Made by a program: the position numbers and the translations under genes. Positions 1-6,973 of a stretch of 10,363 bases of DNA are shown here, one piece after another. Origin of the DNA: Firmicutes bacterium UBA1047 (GTDB lineage: Bacteria > Bacillota > Clostridia > Tissierellales > Sedimentibacteraceae); NCBI GenBank assembly GCA_002316585.1, contig DCDU01000075.1, positions 1,227 to 11,589 of the forward strand, read 5' to 3'. The notes under the pieces were generated by a model that was not told the origin of the DNA, made no database searches, and was given only the letters and a program-made list of their open reading frames with translations. Each line of letters begins with the position of its first letter. Position 1 is the first letter of the stretch.

Positions 1-2654
1 TTGAAAAAGAACAAATCGCTTAATTCCTTTTCATTTATCAATGTCAGTAGCTTTTTGTAAATAAGCGAAAATATTTTATGCTTCTGCTTAAGGGATAATA
101 CTTTGGAGCCGAAAATATACTGTCCTAACACCAAAAATGTTTCCTGCTTTACCTGAGTATTAAAGTTTGCAAGTCCGCCCAAAATAATTCCGAGTATCTT
201 TATTAATCTTTTCTCTATAACGCTGTTATCTTCGCCGAATCTTTCTTTATATTCGGGATAATACTGAACCATTACTCCGAATGTATCTATAACCAAGGCA
301 CTTGATCTTTCGTTTGTATTATTGTAAATATTTTTCAGGTCAACAATAAACTCATCCAACTCTTTCGGGGACAACAACATTGCAAAGCGCCCCAAATATT
401 CGGGGATATACTTTGCATATTGCATTTCATCAATCTCAAGACCTTTTATAAGCTCAAAGGCTATTTCATTTCTTTGGTCAATGGTAAGCATGGGACCTAA
501 TTGTACCAGGGAATTCCCCGCTTTGTTTCTCACAGACTCCTTAGCGCTTACTTTTACAAGGTTCGCCAAATGAGTCGCTGCCTGAAGAAGAGCAACTTCA
601 TTCTTTTTGGACAGTGTTTCCATTATATAATCGATGCTGATGGTTTTAACATTCCATGGTGTTGCTGCTTTTAAATTGTTCAAGAAGATATCCGACGTTT
701 TATACCAATTGCCCGTTAAAAGTGCGGAATATTTTTTAAGCAAAGAATCAGGCGCATTTAAGCTTTGTGCTATCTTATATTTTAAATAATTCATGCACAA
801 TCCTTCATCCGGAGAAAAGTCCGATACAATATTCAAAATATCCGTAAGGGATTTTCCTGTTATTTTAATCTGCTGCACAGCTTTGTATAAGAACTGTGCA
901 GCCATAAGCCTGACGCTGTATGAAGGAGATTTAACCGAAGCAGCTGAAAAATTCAATACAAAGAATAATTGCTCCTCAGCATATAATCCTAAGGGTATGC
1001 TTAACAGAGAATTTAAGCTGTTAAGTTTTGCCACCTCTTCATTCATATCATGATTAAGATGTTTAAGAAAAATTTTTAAGCACTCTTCTTTAAACTTATT
1101 TCTTGGTGAATTTATAACAGAATCTGCAAAGATTCTTAAAGAATAGCCAATCCATTCCTTTTGATTGTCGGTTACCTTATATCCCGGGGCTAAAAAAAGT
1201 CCCAAATACTTATCCCACAAGGATAAGCATGCTTTTTCTTCAGTGTGGTTAACTCTAACGTCCTCAGGTATTTCCTTTGTATATTCCATATCGTAATGAA
1301 CAATGATTTTTCCCATTAAATCAGCGGCTTGACGCCGTATATCGCCTTCTCTGTGAACTAAAAGTTCATACAGAAAGCTAAGAGAAAACAGCTTTTCCTT
1401 TTGGGACAAATAGATGGAGTATTCCTCTAAAATATTCAAATATGCACGAATGTTCTTCCAATCCTGCTCACTTCTTGCCGTCTCAATCATTCCGGTAAAT
1501 GTAACCTCATTGTTGAGCTTGCTCATTAATGAAATATTATGCTCAAATGCCATAAGCTTGAAATTCTTAACAACTTCATAGCCGTCAATAAGAGCAAAAT
1601 CAACAGACTTCACAAACTGAGACTCTTCTGATTTAAGTTCGATATTTATTCCCTTGTTCAATAAATAATCTTCAAAGTCCTTCAGTTTTGAGTAAACTCT
1701 TATGTATCTTTTTTCTTTTGCTTCATCAACATTGTCCAACTTGTTCAGAATAATTCCGAAGGATTCTTTTAATGAAAAAATATGCATCTCCTGGCCGGTC
1801 TTGGTTTGTCTGTTCTTTACTCTGAAATCGGCATAAATCAACAGCAATGATTCCAATGATAAATTTTCAAGCTCTAAGTCCCAGGTCGAATGATTAGCCG
1901 CAATAAGCGCAATTCCGGGCATATTGTACCTTATAAACCACTGGTCCGTATAATAATAATGAAGATATGCGACTCTTCGTTTTTCCAATCCCTTGCAGCC
2001 GTATTTTCCTATATCGTGGCCGGCTGCGGAGCCGGATACAAGTCCTAAGTTTACCTGTACTCCCACCTTCTTCAACTGCCTTGCAACATGCATTGCAACA
2101 AAATGAACCGCCGCAACATGATTTAATGTATTATAGCCGTTAACTTCCCCATCAAGCATCATCAGTTCATATACATAATTTTTATCGAATGCATTTAAAA
2201 AATTTAAATATTCCGACCGACTTGGAAGGTCCTGAATTTCTTCATCATTTAAAAATTCAAACCTTGGAATTTTACTCAGTTCAATATGCTGCGCATACTT
2301 TAAAATAGTCCTCAATATCTCAAGATATATAAGAACGGGAGCCTCATACTTGGAATTGAGCTTTATTGTAACCGCTTCGGAGAATGATTTGTTTAAAACA
2401 TACTGAAATATATATGCAAGCCATTCTTCCGGAGGTTCGCCGCAGACACTGTTTAAAATGTCCTCTGACAGGTCAATTACACCTTGGCAGGTAATTTGCT
2501 TATTATTGATTAAAACCATCAGATTATCTACAAATTTTGTGTTAATTAAAAATGTTTGAACTCTTTCTTCAGAAATATCTATACGTTTTAAAAAATCTTT
2601 TTGAGTCAAACTATTTAAAATTTCCTTATGCAAATTTAATACAGACCCGCTCAT
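1..2654 (-). CDS. Large HD-domain protein with long helical (HEAT-like) region, partial (3' end missing)
   Basis: I translated this frame by hand: it is open without a stop from ATG at 2654-2652 to the left window edge, giving at least 884 codons. GGGAGG at 2661-2666 lies 6 nt upstream of the ATG. Residues 1-170 are helical and unassigned. An HD metal-dependent hydrolase core is visible: H179 (NHVAAVH), H213-D214 (AGHDIGKYG), H255 (ANHSTWD) and D276 (YADFRVKNR), the order and approximate spacing expected for the H...HD...H...D signature. The HDIGK form is shared with HD-GYP and RNase Y type HD domains, so phosphodiester or phosphomonoester cleavage of a nucleotide is likely, but the substrate is unknown. 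From about residue 380 on, the protein is Leu/Ile-rich amphipathic helix without membrane segments, resembling HEAT/ARM repeats, which suggests a scaffold. No signal peptide is seen, so it is probably cytoplasmic. It is transcribed away from the FAH gene. HD assignment is firm; the repeat class and role are inference. Confidence 0.85.
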   Translation of the reverse strand, partial: MSGSVLNLHKEILNSLTQKDFLKRIDISEERVQTFLINTKFVDNLMVLINNKQITCQGVIDLSEDILNSVCGEPPEEWLAYIFQYVLNKSFSEAVTIKLNSKYEAPVLIYLEILRTILKYAQHIELSKIPRFEFLNDEEIQDLPSRSEYLNFLNAFDKNYVYELMMLDGEVNGYNTLNHVAAVHFVAMHVARQLKKVGVQVNLGLVSGSAAGHDIGKYGCKGLEKRRVAYLHYYYTDQWFIRYNMPGIALIAANHSTWDLELENLSLESLLLIYADFRVKNRQTKTGQEMHIFSLKESFGIILNKLDNVDEAKEKRYIRVYSKLKDFEDYLLNKGINIELKSEESQFVKSVDFALIDGYEVVKNFKLMAFEHNISLMSKLNNEVTFTGMIETARSEQDWKNIRAYLNILEEYSIYLSQKEKLFSLSFLYELLVHREGDIRRQAADLMGKIIVHYDMEYTKEIPEDVRVNHTEEKACLSLWDKYLGLFLAPGYKVTDNQKEWIGYSLRIFADSVINSPRNKFKEECLKIFLKHLNHDMNEEVAKLNSLNSLLSIPLGLYAEEQLFFVLNFSAASVKSPSYSVRLMAAQFLYKAVQQIKITGKSLTDILNIVSDFSPDEGLCMNYLKYKIAQSLNAPDSLLKKYSALLTGNWYKTSDIFLNNLKAATPWNVKTISIDYIMETLSKKNEVALLQAATHLANLVKVSAKESVRNKAGNSLVQLGPMLTIDQRNEIAFELIKGLEIDEMQYAKYIPEYLGRFAMLLSPKELDEFIVDLKNIYNNTNERSSALVIDTFGVMVQYYPEYKERFGEDNSVIEKRLIKILGIILGGLANFNTQVKQETFLVLGQYIFGSKVLSLKQKHKIFSLIYKKLLTLINEKELSDLFFF

Positions 2655-2685
2655 TATATGCCTCCCTTAATATTCCAATTAATTA

Positions 2686-2715
2686 ATTATATCATAATTC
2701 AGCATAAATCTTCAA
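2686..2715 (-). promoter_or_regulatory. Sigma-A promoter of the HD-domain gene, extended -10
   Basis: On the minus strand, TATAAT (2691-2686) is preceded by TG one base upstream (TGATATAAT), an extended -10. TTGAAG at 2715-2710 is a weaker -35 at 18 nt spacing. Transcription would begin about 25 nt before the GGGAGG ribosome binding site and the ATG at 2654. No operator or riboswitch is visible in the short leader. Confidence 0.6.
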
Positions 2716-2726
2716 TAAGAATAACG

Positions 2727-2752
2727 CAAAAAGCTTGAGATATTCTCAAGCT
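2727..2752 (-). terminator. Rho-independent terminator, minus strand, upstream of the HD gene
   Basis: A perfect 9-bp stem AGCTTGAGA/TCTCAAGCT (2732-2740 with 2744-2752) has a 3-nt loop. On the minus strand it is followed directly by a run of T (complement of the A run at 2728-2732). It sits upstream of the HD gene promoter on the same strand and no intact minus-strand gene lies before it. It therefore probably ended a gene now reduced to the tail at 2772-2850. Confidence 0.6.
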
Positions 2753-2771
2753 ATATTATTCTTATTTTTGC

Positions 2772-2850
2772 TTATTTTAATACTTCACCTATGTATTTTT
2801 GAAGAGTAGGGCTATCCTTTAACTTTATTTTCCTTGAAAATATTCTAAAA
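2772..2850 (-). pseudogene. Possible relic: C-terminal tail of a lost gene
   Basis: In one minus-strand frame a tail ending KLKDSPTLQKYIGEVLK and a TAA (2774-2772) reads like the end of a real protein. It stops about 20 nt before the terminator hairpin at 2732-2752. The frame has no plausible start codon, and runs back only to an in-frame stop inside the FAH promoter region. The reading as a decayed gene end is inference from the protein-like composition and the terminator; it could be chance. I do not recognise the family. Confidence 0.25.
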
Positions 2851-2862
2851 ATGCATTATAGT
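2834..2862 (+). promoter_or_regulatory. Sigma-A promoter of the FAH-family hydrolase gene
   Basis: TTGAAA (2834-2839, 5 of 6 consensus) and TATAGT (2857-2862, 5 of 6) are separated by exactly 17 nt. The start point would fall near 2869, giving a leader of about 20 nt that contains GGAGG at 2880-2884. The first in-frame ATG (2851) lies inside the promoter spacer, so it cannot be the translation start. Confidence 0.7.
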
Positions 2863-2889
2863 TTATTATATCAAGAATTGGAGGTTTAT

Positions 2890-3777
2890 ATGTTTTTATT
2901 AACTTATTATTATGATAATACAGAATACGTGGGATTTCTTAACGAAAAAAGAACCGGTATAATTCCAGCTTTAAATGTTCTGCCGACTGTTGCGGAAACC
3001 TTAGATATGGTCGGTCTTATTGAAATTTTTAATAATATTGATGTAGAAGAATTAAAAAAGGCAATTAAATCATGCAAAGAAGAAATCAAGCTTAGTGAAG
3101 TTAAAGTATTATCACCTATTCCTTACCCTAAAAGAAATGTAATATGCTTAGGTAAAAACTATTTGGATCACATTAATGAAGTTAAAAGTTTAAAAAATGT
3201 AAATTCCGATATTCCGCAAAAGCCCATATACTTCAGCAAAATTGCTTATCCCGCCGTAGGTCACGGGGATGTTGTCGATTCACATTCCCATATTGTAAAG
3301 CAATTGGACTACGAGGTTGAGTTGGCTGTAATAATAGGCAAAGAATGTAAGAATGTTTCTTTGGAAGAAGCCGAAGACTGCATATTCGGATATACCATTG
3401 CCAATGATATTTCTGCAAGAGATATTCAGACATCTCACGGTCAGTGGCACAAGGGCAAATCCTTTGATACGTTCTGCCCCATAGGTCCATATATAGCATA
3501 TAAATCAAATATTTCATTTCCGCCGAAGTTAAAAATTCAAAGCTATGTTAATGACGAATTAAGGCAAAACGGCAATACCTGCGATTTAATATTCGACATT
3601 CCCTGCATTATCAGCGATATTGCTTCAGGTATAACATTATATCCCGGAGACATAATATTGACCGGAACTCCCGCAGGTGTGGGTGCAGGGTTTAATCCTC
3701 CGAAATACTTAAAATCCGGAGACAGAGTTGACTGTGTTATCGAAGGAATAGGGACGCTTTCCAACACAATTAAATAA
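2890..3777 (+). CDS. Fumarylacetoacetate hydrolase (FAH) family protein
   Basis: The 295-residue product is a full-length FAH-superfamily enzyme: a short N-terminal domain (about 1-75) and the FAH catalytic domain. Visible motifs, numbered from the chosen start, are NYLDHINE (90-97, the His/Glu pair), DYEVEL with metal ligands E142 and E144, the third ligand D173 in ANDISARD, KGKSFDTFCPIGP (188-200) and GTPAGVG (259-265). Members cleave or decarboxylate 2,4-dioxo or oxo-enol acids using Mg2+ or Mn2+: acylpyruvate hydrolase, oxaloacetate decarboxylase, 2-hydroxyhepta-2,4-diene-1,7-dioate isomerase. The exact substrate cannot be read from the sequence, and no neighbouring aromatic-degradation gene points to one. 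The start at 2890 is chosen because GGAGG sits 5 nt upstream; the ATG at 2851 is inside the promoter. It is the only plus-strand gene and appears to be a single-gene unit. Confidence 0.93.
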   Translation: MFLLTYYYDNTEYVGFLNEKRTGIIPALNVLPTVAETLDMVGLIEIFNNIDVEELKKAIKSCKEEIKLSEVKVLSPIPYPKRNVICLGKNYLDHINEVKSLKNVNSDIPQKPIYFSKIAYPAVGHGDVVDSHSHIVKQLDYEVELAVIIGKECKNVSLEEAEDCIFGYTIANDISARDIQTSHGQWHKGKSFDTFCPIGPYIAYKSNISFPPKLKIQSYVNDELRQNGNTCDLIFDIPCIISDIASGITLYPGDIILTGTPAGVGAGFNPPKYLKSGDRVDCVIEGIGTLSNTIK

Positions 3778-3783
3778 ATCCGG

Positions 3784-3858
3784 AGAGGAATGTCCCTCTC
3801 AATTCGGGGACATTCCTCTGACCCCAGAGACTATCCCCACAGAAAGAGGTGTGTCCCC
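3784..3858. repeat. REP-like cluster of three alternating inverted repeats
   Basis: AGAGGAATGTCCC (3784-3796) and GGGACATTCCTCT (3807-3819) form a perfect 13-bp inverted repeat with a 10-nt loop. A third arm, AGAGGTGTGTCCCC (3845-3858), is complementary to GGGGACATTCCTCT (3806-3819) at 12 of 14 positions. So three copies of one unit alternate in orientation between two convergent gene ends. It is GC-rich against its surroundings and has no U-tract, so it is unlike an ordinary terminator. Palindromic units of this kind are known from REP elements mobilised by Y1 (IS200-like, RAYT) transposases; no transposase is present here, so that link is inference. Confidence 0.7.
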
Positions 3859-3863
3859 CTTCC

Positions 3864-4247
3864 TCAGAAGATATTTTCTATTGTTAAGCATTCATTTTCA
3901 TCAATTACATAAAATAAGACTATCAAGTGCTCAAGCTCAGCTTGAGCCAATATTTTTTCCTTATTTTCTATATAAATATTGAGTTGTCTTATGGAAGAAT
4001 CTATATTATCAAGGTCTTTTTGATTAATGAAGAAAACCCACAGTTTTTTAGCTTCATACCATTTATCGGTATATTCATCAATATCCTTCTTTGCTGTTAC
4101 CCAATCTTCATTCCTTACTACATCTGTTAACTCAGTCAGACTATCCCAAAAATAAGTTGTAACCGGACCAACGGAAGCATAATAAAACCATGCCCACATT
4201 CCCATCATCAAAATCAATATAATAAACGAAATAACAACCATTCTCAT
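3864..4247 (-). CDS. DUF4363 family membrane-anchored protein
   Basis: The 127-residue product starts with one hydrophobic segment (about residues 4-25, MVVISFIILILMMGMWAWF) followed by a charged helical domain. Trp-rich DWVTAKKDIDEYTDKW and the C-terminal DENECLTIENIF fit the DUF4363 family of clostridial proteins, whose biochemical role is unknown. It probably sits in the membrane with most of the chain outside. The ATG follows the TAA of the DUF421 gene after 2 nt, and its ribosome binding site (AAGAGG) overlaps the last codons of that gene, so translation is coupled. DUF421 and DUF4363 genes are often adjacent in Clostridia. The stop codon is only a few bases from the repeat cluster at 3784-3858. 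Confidence 0.75.
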   Translation of the reverse strand: MRMVVISFIILILMMGMWAWFYYASVGPVTTYFWDSLTELTDVVRNEDWVTAKKDIDEYTDKWYEAKKLWVFFINQKDLDNIDSSIRQLNIYIENKEKILAQAELEHLIVLFYVIDENECLTIENIF

Positions 4248-4249
4248 AA

Positions 4250-4885
4250 TTACCTCTTGTAAAAAACAAATTTATCATTTTCATCAATAGAACCATATAA
4301 CACATCTTTATAATGCAGTTTTTCTTTTTTTAAGCTTTTGTCAAGCTGTTGCTTTGAAATATTAAATTTTTCCAAATTTTCATACATTATTTTACCGTCT
4401 AAAATTGTTGCTATTGGAATTCTCTTTATCCTTTTAACCGTTTTGCTTTCCGGCGCCACAATGCTCACGTCTCCGTTTGTTTCCATAATCAGATAGTCTA
4501 TATCTTCGAAGCTGTAATATCCCTTAAGACGCATTTGGCCTAAAATGTCATTCATGTTAATCCTTAGCTTGTTCATATCCTTAACATTAAATCTTCCATG
4601 GTCATAAATTATTGAAGGGGTTCCGCATATAATTTTTCTGGCAGCATTGCTTTTAAGTGAAATATATGATATCAAGCACTGCAAAAACATAATAACCGCA
4701 GTCGCCATTATACCGTGAACCAAGGGCGCATCCAAATCTTCCATCGGCATTACCGCAAGTTCTGCCAACACCAGCGAAACAACCAAATCAAAGGGCTGCA
4801 GCTCTCCTAAATCTCCTTTTCCCATTACCCGCATTGCAATCAGCAATATTGCATACAATATTACCGCTCTGATAGCAACAATCAT
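4250..4885 (-). CDS. DUF421 (YetF-like) membrane protein
   Basis: The 211-residue product has three hydrophobic segments at about 2-20, 33-47 and 55-75, with the family signature RVMGKGDLGELQPFDLVVSLVLAELAV between the first two. A soluble C-terminal domain follows (about 80-211), including GTPSIIYDHGRFNVKDMNKLRI and DVSIVAPESKTVK. Length and order match DUF421 proteins such as Bacillus YetF. In Bacillus, DUF421 proteins have been tied to spores and heat resistance, but the molecular function is not settled. GGAGG lies 7 nt upstream of the ATG at 4885. It is first in a two-gene operon with the DUF4363 gene. I see no convincing promoter in 4886-5000: TTGTTT with TATTAA at 17 nt is the best weak candidate. 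Confidence 0.88.
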   Translation of the reverse strand: MIVAIRAVILYAILLIAMRVMGKGDLGELQPFDLVVSLVLAELAVMPMEDLDAPLVHGIMATAVIMFLQCLISYISLKSNAARKIICGTPSIIYDHGRFNVKDMNKLRINMNDILGQMRLKGYYSFEDIDYLIMETNGDVSIVAPESKTVKRIKRIPIATILDGKIMYENLEKFNISKQQLDKSLKKEKLHYKDVLYGSIDENDKFVFYKR

Positions 4886-5002
4886 CGTGATGCCTCCTTA
4901 AACAAAATCAATGATTATTTTTACCGAAAATCTTTAATAATATACGTAATTATGATAAACAATCTGATAAATCCGATTAAAGCTGCGCTTTATAAGACAT
5001 AC

Positions 5003-5028
5003 AAAAAGACACACCCAAATGATGTGTC
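5003..5028 (-). terminator. Probable terminator of the PIN/TRAM gene, built from a repeat arm
   Basis: On the minus strand GACACA and TGTGTC (5028-5023 with 5013-5008) form a 6-bp stem with a 9-nt loop, followed at once by TTTTT (5007-5003). It lies about 33 nt after the stop of the YacL-like gene, on its strand. The arms resemble the GTGTCCC motif of the 3784-3858 repeats, so the terminator may have been captured from a repeat. Confidence 0.5.
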
Positions 5029-5060
5029 CCTATGCTGCCTCCAAGTACGAGGACATTCCT
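5008..5060. repeat. Degenerate second copy of the REP-like repeat
   Basis: The stretch carries AGGACATTCCT at 5050-5060 and GATGTGTCCC at 5021-5030. These are close to GGGACATTCCTCT and AGAGGTGTGTCCCC of the 3784-3858 cluster, about 1.2 kb away. It starts right after the stop codon of the PIN/TRAM gene, the same gene-end position as the first copy. The relation is judged from short matches, so it is less certain than the first cluster. Confidence 0.5.
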
Positions 5061-6158
5061 TTACACTGCTTTATTGTTAATTACATTTTTCAACTTTGCA
5101 AATATCATTCTTCCGGCTGCAGTTTGCAAAACACTTGTAACGGTTACAACAACCGAATCACCGATGCATTTTTTACCGCCTTCAACAACTATCATTGTGC
5201 CGTCATCCAAGTATGCCAACCCCTGACCGGATTCTTTACCGTCCTTAACTATCATTACGATCATTTCTTCTCCCGGCAGTACAACGGGTTTCACCGCATT
5301 AGCCAACTCATTTATATTTAACACATCAACACCTTGAAATTCAGCAACTTTATTTAAATTAAAGTCGTTTGTCAGCACCTTTCCGCCTAATTCCTTTGCT
5401 AATTTCAGCAACTTAACATCCACTTCAATGTTTTCGCCGTAATCCTTAGATTCAATCAAAACATTTACGGCATCGTCTTTCTGAAGGATATTCAAAATAT
5501 CCAAGCCTCTTCTTCCTCTGTTTCTCTTGAGACTGTCAGAGGAATCCGCAATATGCCTCAGTTCTTTCAGAACAAATTCCGGAATAACTAAAGTTCCTTC
5601 TATAAAACCCGTTCTGCAAATATCAGATATTCTTCCGTCTATAATTACGCTGGTATCTAAAATTTTTGGAGATATTATTTCTTTTTTATTCTTATCATGC
5701 TTTTTAACCGATGAAGACTTTTTTAGATTTAATAGCTGCGGCCACAAAACATCATCTTTTTTTCTTGTGGCAATCTTTATGCCCAAATATCCAAAAACTA
5801 AGTATGAAACAATCCAAACAATTGTACCTACATACTTAATATCGGAAAGCGGCTGGCTTATAAGGAATGCTATTACAAATCCCACTATCAGCCCAACAGC
5901 CCCCAGCAAGATGTCCATAGTGGAAAATTTCAATATTTCCGTCTCAAAAGCTCCTACAATTCTTAAACCGGTCTTTTTAATTTTAGATGAAAGAAGAAAA
6001 AATATAATTCCAAAAATTAAACTGATACCTATAATAACTAAAACGTTCTGAAAACTTGATAATTCAAGAAGACCGCTGTTACTTAGCAGCACACCCAATA
6101 CTGCTCCTATTGATGCACCTATAACAGCAATAATTGCCTTTACAATTTTATCAATCAA
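5061..6158 (-). CDS. PIN/TRAM domain membrane protein, YacL-like
   Basis: The 365-residue product has four N-terminal membrane segments (about 5-27, 36-57, 81-100 and 109-128). A PIN nuclease domain follows, with conserved acids in [11 protein letters not shown] (D168), VLKELR (E199), RRGLDIL (D220), EVDVKLL (D247) and LTNDFN (D265). A C-terminal TRAM domain spans about 290-355 ([34 protein letters not shown]). This order and length match Bacillus YacL. PIN domains are Mg2+-dependent RNases and TRAM binds RNA, so a membrane-tethered RNA enzyme is likely; its target is unknown. The upstream GTG at 6167-6165 overlaps the AAGGAGG Shine-Dalgarno (6173-6167), so it cannot be the start; TTG at 6158-6156 lies 8 nt after that site and is chosen. 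YacL genes often follow carD, as here, but the carD terminator separates them. Confidence 0.92.
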   Translation of the reverse strand: MIDKIVKAIIAVIGASIGAVLGVLLSNSGLLELSSFQNVLVIIGISLIFGIIFFLLSSKIKKTGLRIVGAFETEILKFSTMDILLGAVGLIVGFVIAFLISQPLSDIKYVGTIVWIVSYLVFGYLGIKIATRKKDDVLWPQLLNLKKSSSVKKHDKNKKEIISPKILDTSVIIDGRISDICRTGFIEGTLVIPEFVLKELRHIADSSDSLKRNRGRRGLDILNILQKDDAVNVLIESKDYGENIEVDVKLLKLAKELGGKVLTNDFNLNKVAEFQGVDVLNINELANAVKPVVLPGEEMIVMIVKDGKESGQGLAYLDDGTMIVVEGGKKCIGDSVVVTVTSVLQTAAGRMIFAKLKNVINNKAV

Positions 6159-6167
6159 TATACTCAC

Positions 6168-6384
6168 CTCCTTACAAGTATAACCATTAAATGTAATATT
6201 ATTTAACGCTATACTAATTAATGTAACATATTTTTTATTATTTGGCTATAGTTATTATTTAAATATTATAATATAAATTCATTAAAATTCCCTTAATTTT
6301 GACACTGTTTCAATCATAATTTTTTCTTCCTTACGGTTGAAGAAATTGAATTAGTAAACAGCCTCAATGGAATTAGGGCTAACT
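6168..6384. other. AT-rich intergenic region between carD terminator and PIN/TRAM gene
   Basis: No open frame looks coding and no RNA gene is recognised. A TATAAT is present on the minus strand at 6270-6265, but no matching -35 lies 16-18 nt before it. The PIN/TRAM gene must have a promoter here, or depend on readthrough from carD; I cannot place it with confidence. Confidence 0.4.
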
Positions 6385-6386
6385 AC

Positions 6387-6420
6387 AAAAAAGTAAAATG
6401 CATTAGAGCATATTTTACTT
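6387..6420 (-). terminator. Rho-independent terminator of carD overlapping its stop codon
   Basis: On the minus strand AAGTAAAATATGC (6420-6408) pairs with GCATTTTACTT (6401-6391) around a 6-nt loop, with a 2-nt bulge, and is followed by TTTTTT (6392-6387). The stem begins inside the TAA stop codon of carD, so almost no 3' untranslated sequence is left. Confidence 0.75.
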
Positions 6421-6916
6421 ATTCCTGTTCTAATGCATCCTCATTAATTATTTCATCCATGTATTCCTGTATCCCCTTGCTGTCCATGTCAGTTGAAAGT
6501 GAAATTTCGCTGATAAGCATTTGCTTTGCACTTACAAGCATTTTCTTTTCTCCTGTAGAAAGGCCTTTTTCCCTGTCTCTGAAAGTTAAATCTCTCACAA
6601 CCTGAGCTACCTCGAAAATATCTCCTGTCTTCATTTTTGTCATGTTATCACGATATCTTTTGTTCCAGTTGGAATCATTGATTTCTGCTTTTTGCTTCAG
6701 AACACTGTATACTTTCTCAACTGTTTTTTTGTCGATGATGTTTCTTAAACCTATATTATTTACATTATCCACGGGTATCATTAGCTTCATTTCTCCTATG
6801 GGCATTTTCAGTACATAATAGTTTTTAACTTCACCTAAAATTTCCTTAGATTCCATCGTTTCAATAACACCGGCTCCGTGCATGGGGTATACCACTTTGT
6901 CGCCTAAATTAAACAT
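6419..6916 (-). CDS. CarD/CdnL-family RNA polymerase-binding transcription regulator
   Basis: The 165-residue product begins MFNLGDKVVYPMHGAGVIE, the hallmark start of the CarD/CdnL family, whose N-terminal Tudor-like RNA-polymerase-interacting domain (about 1-60) binds the beta subunit. The rest (about 65-165) is helical with WNKRYRDNMTKMKTGDIFEVAQVVRDL and EKGLSTGEKKMLVSAKQML, the DNA-binding part typical of the family. CarD stabilises open promoter complexes at sigma-A promoters, often rRNA promoters. Length matches the family. The ATG at 6916 has GGAGG 7 nt upstream (6928-6924); a longer frame from the ATG at 6949 would start inside the -10 region and is rejected. The gene has its own promoters and terminator. 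Confidence 0.95.
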   Translation of the reverse strand: MFNLGDKVVYPMHGAGVIETMESKEILGEVKNYYVLKMPIGEMKLMIPVDNVNNIGLRNIIDKKTVEKVYSVLKQKAEINDSNWNKRYRDNMTKMKTGDIFEVAQVVRDLTFRDREKGLSTGEKKMLVSAKQMLISEISLSTDMDSKGIQEYMDEIINEDALEQE

Positions 6917-6937
6917 AATGCTACCTCCTATAAACAT

Positions 6938-6966
6938 ATTATACACCATTCGGTAACAAATGTCAA
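6938..6966 (-). promoter_or_regulatory. carD proximal promoter P1, perfect sigma-A consensus
   Basis: On the minus strand TTGACA (6966-6961) and TATAAT (6943-6938) are separated by exactly 17 nt, a full match to the vegetative consensus. Transcription would begin near 6931, leaving a leader of about 15 nt just long enough for the GGAGG site. The spacer includes TACCGAATG, which recurs in the upstream promoter. Confidence 0.85.
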
Positions 6967-6973
6967 ATTGACA

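Noticed and set aside
793..1053. 86-codon plus-strand open frame.
   Set aside because: It lies antisense inside the continuous HD-protein frame, has no convincing ribosome binding site and no recognisable domain.
3784..3819. Bidirectional terminator for the FAH and DUF4363 genes.
   Set aside because: The hairpin is strong, but neither side has a U-tract, so I list it as a repeat and not as an intrinsic terminator.
4979..4993. TAAAGC-TGC-GCTTTA small hairpin between the PIN/TRAM and DUF421 genes.
   Set aside because: The stem is only 6 bp and no T-run follows on either strand, so neither a terminator nor an operator can be supported.
5527..6051. 174-codon plus-strand open frame.
   Set aside because: It is a shadow of the PIN/TRAM gene on the opposite strand; the membrane and PIN segments of the real gene explain its length.
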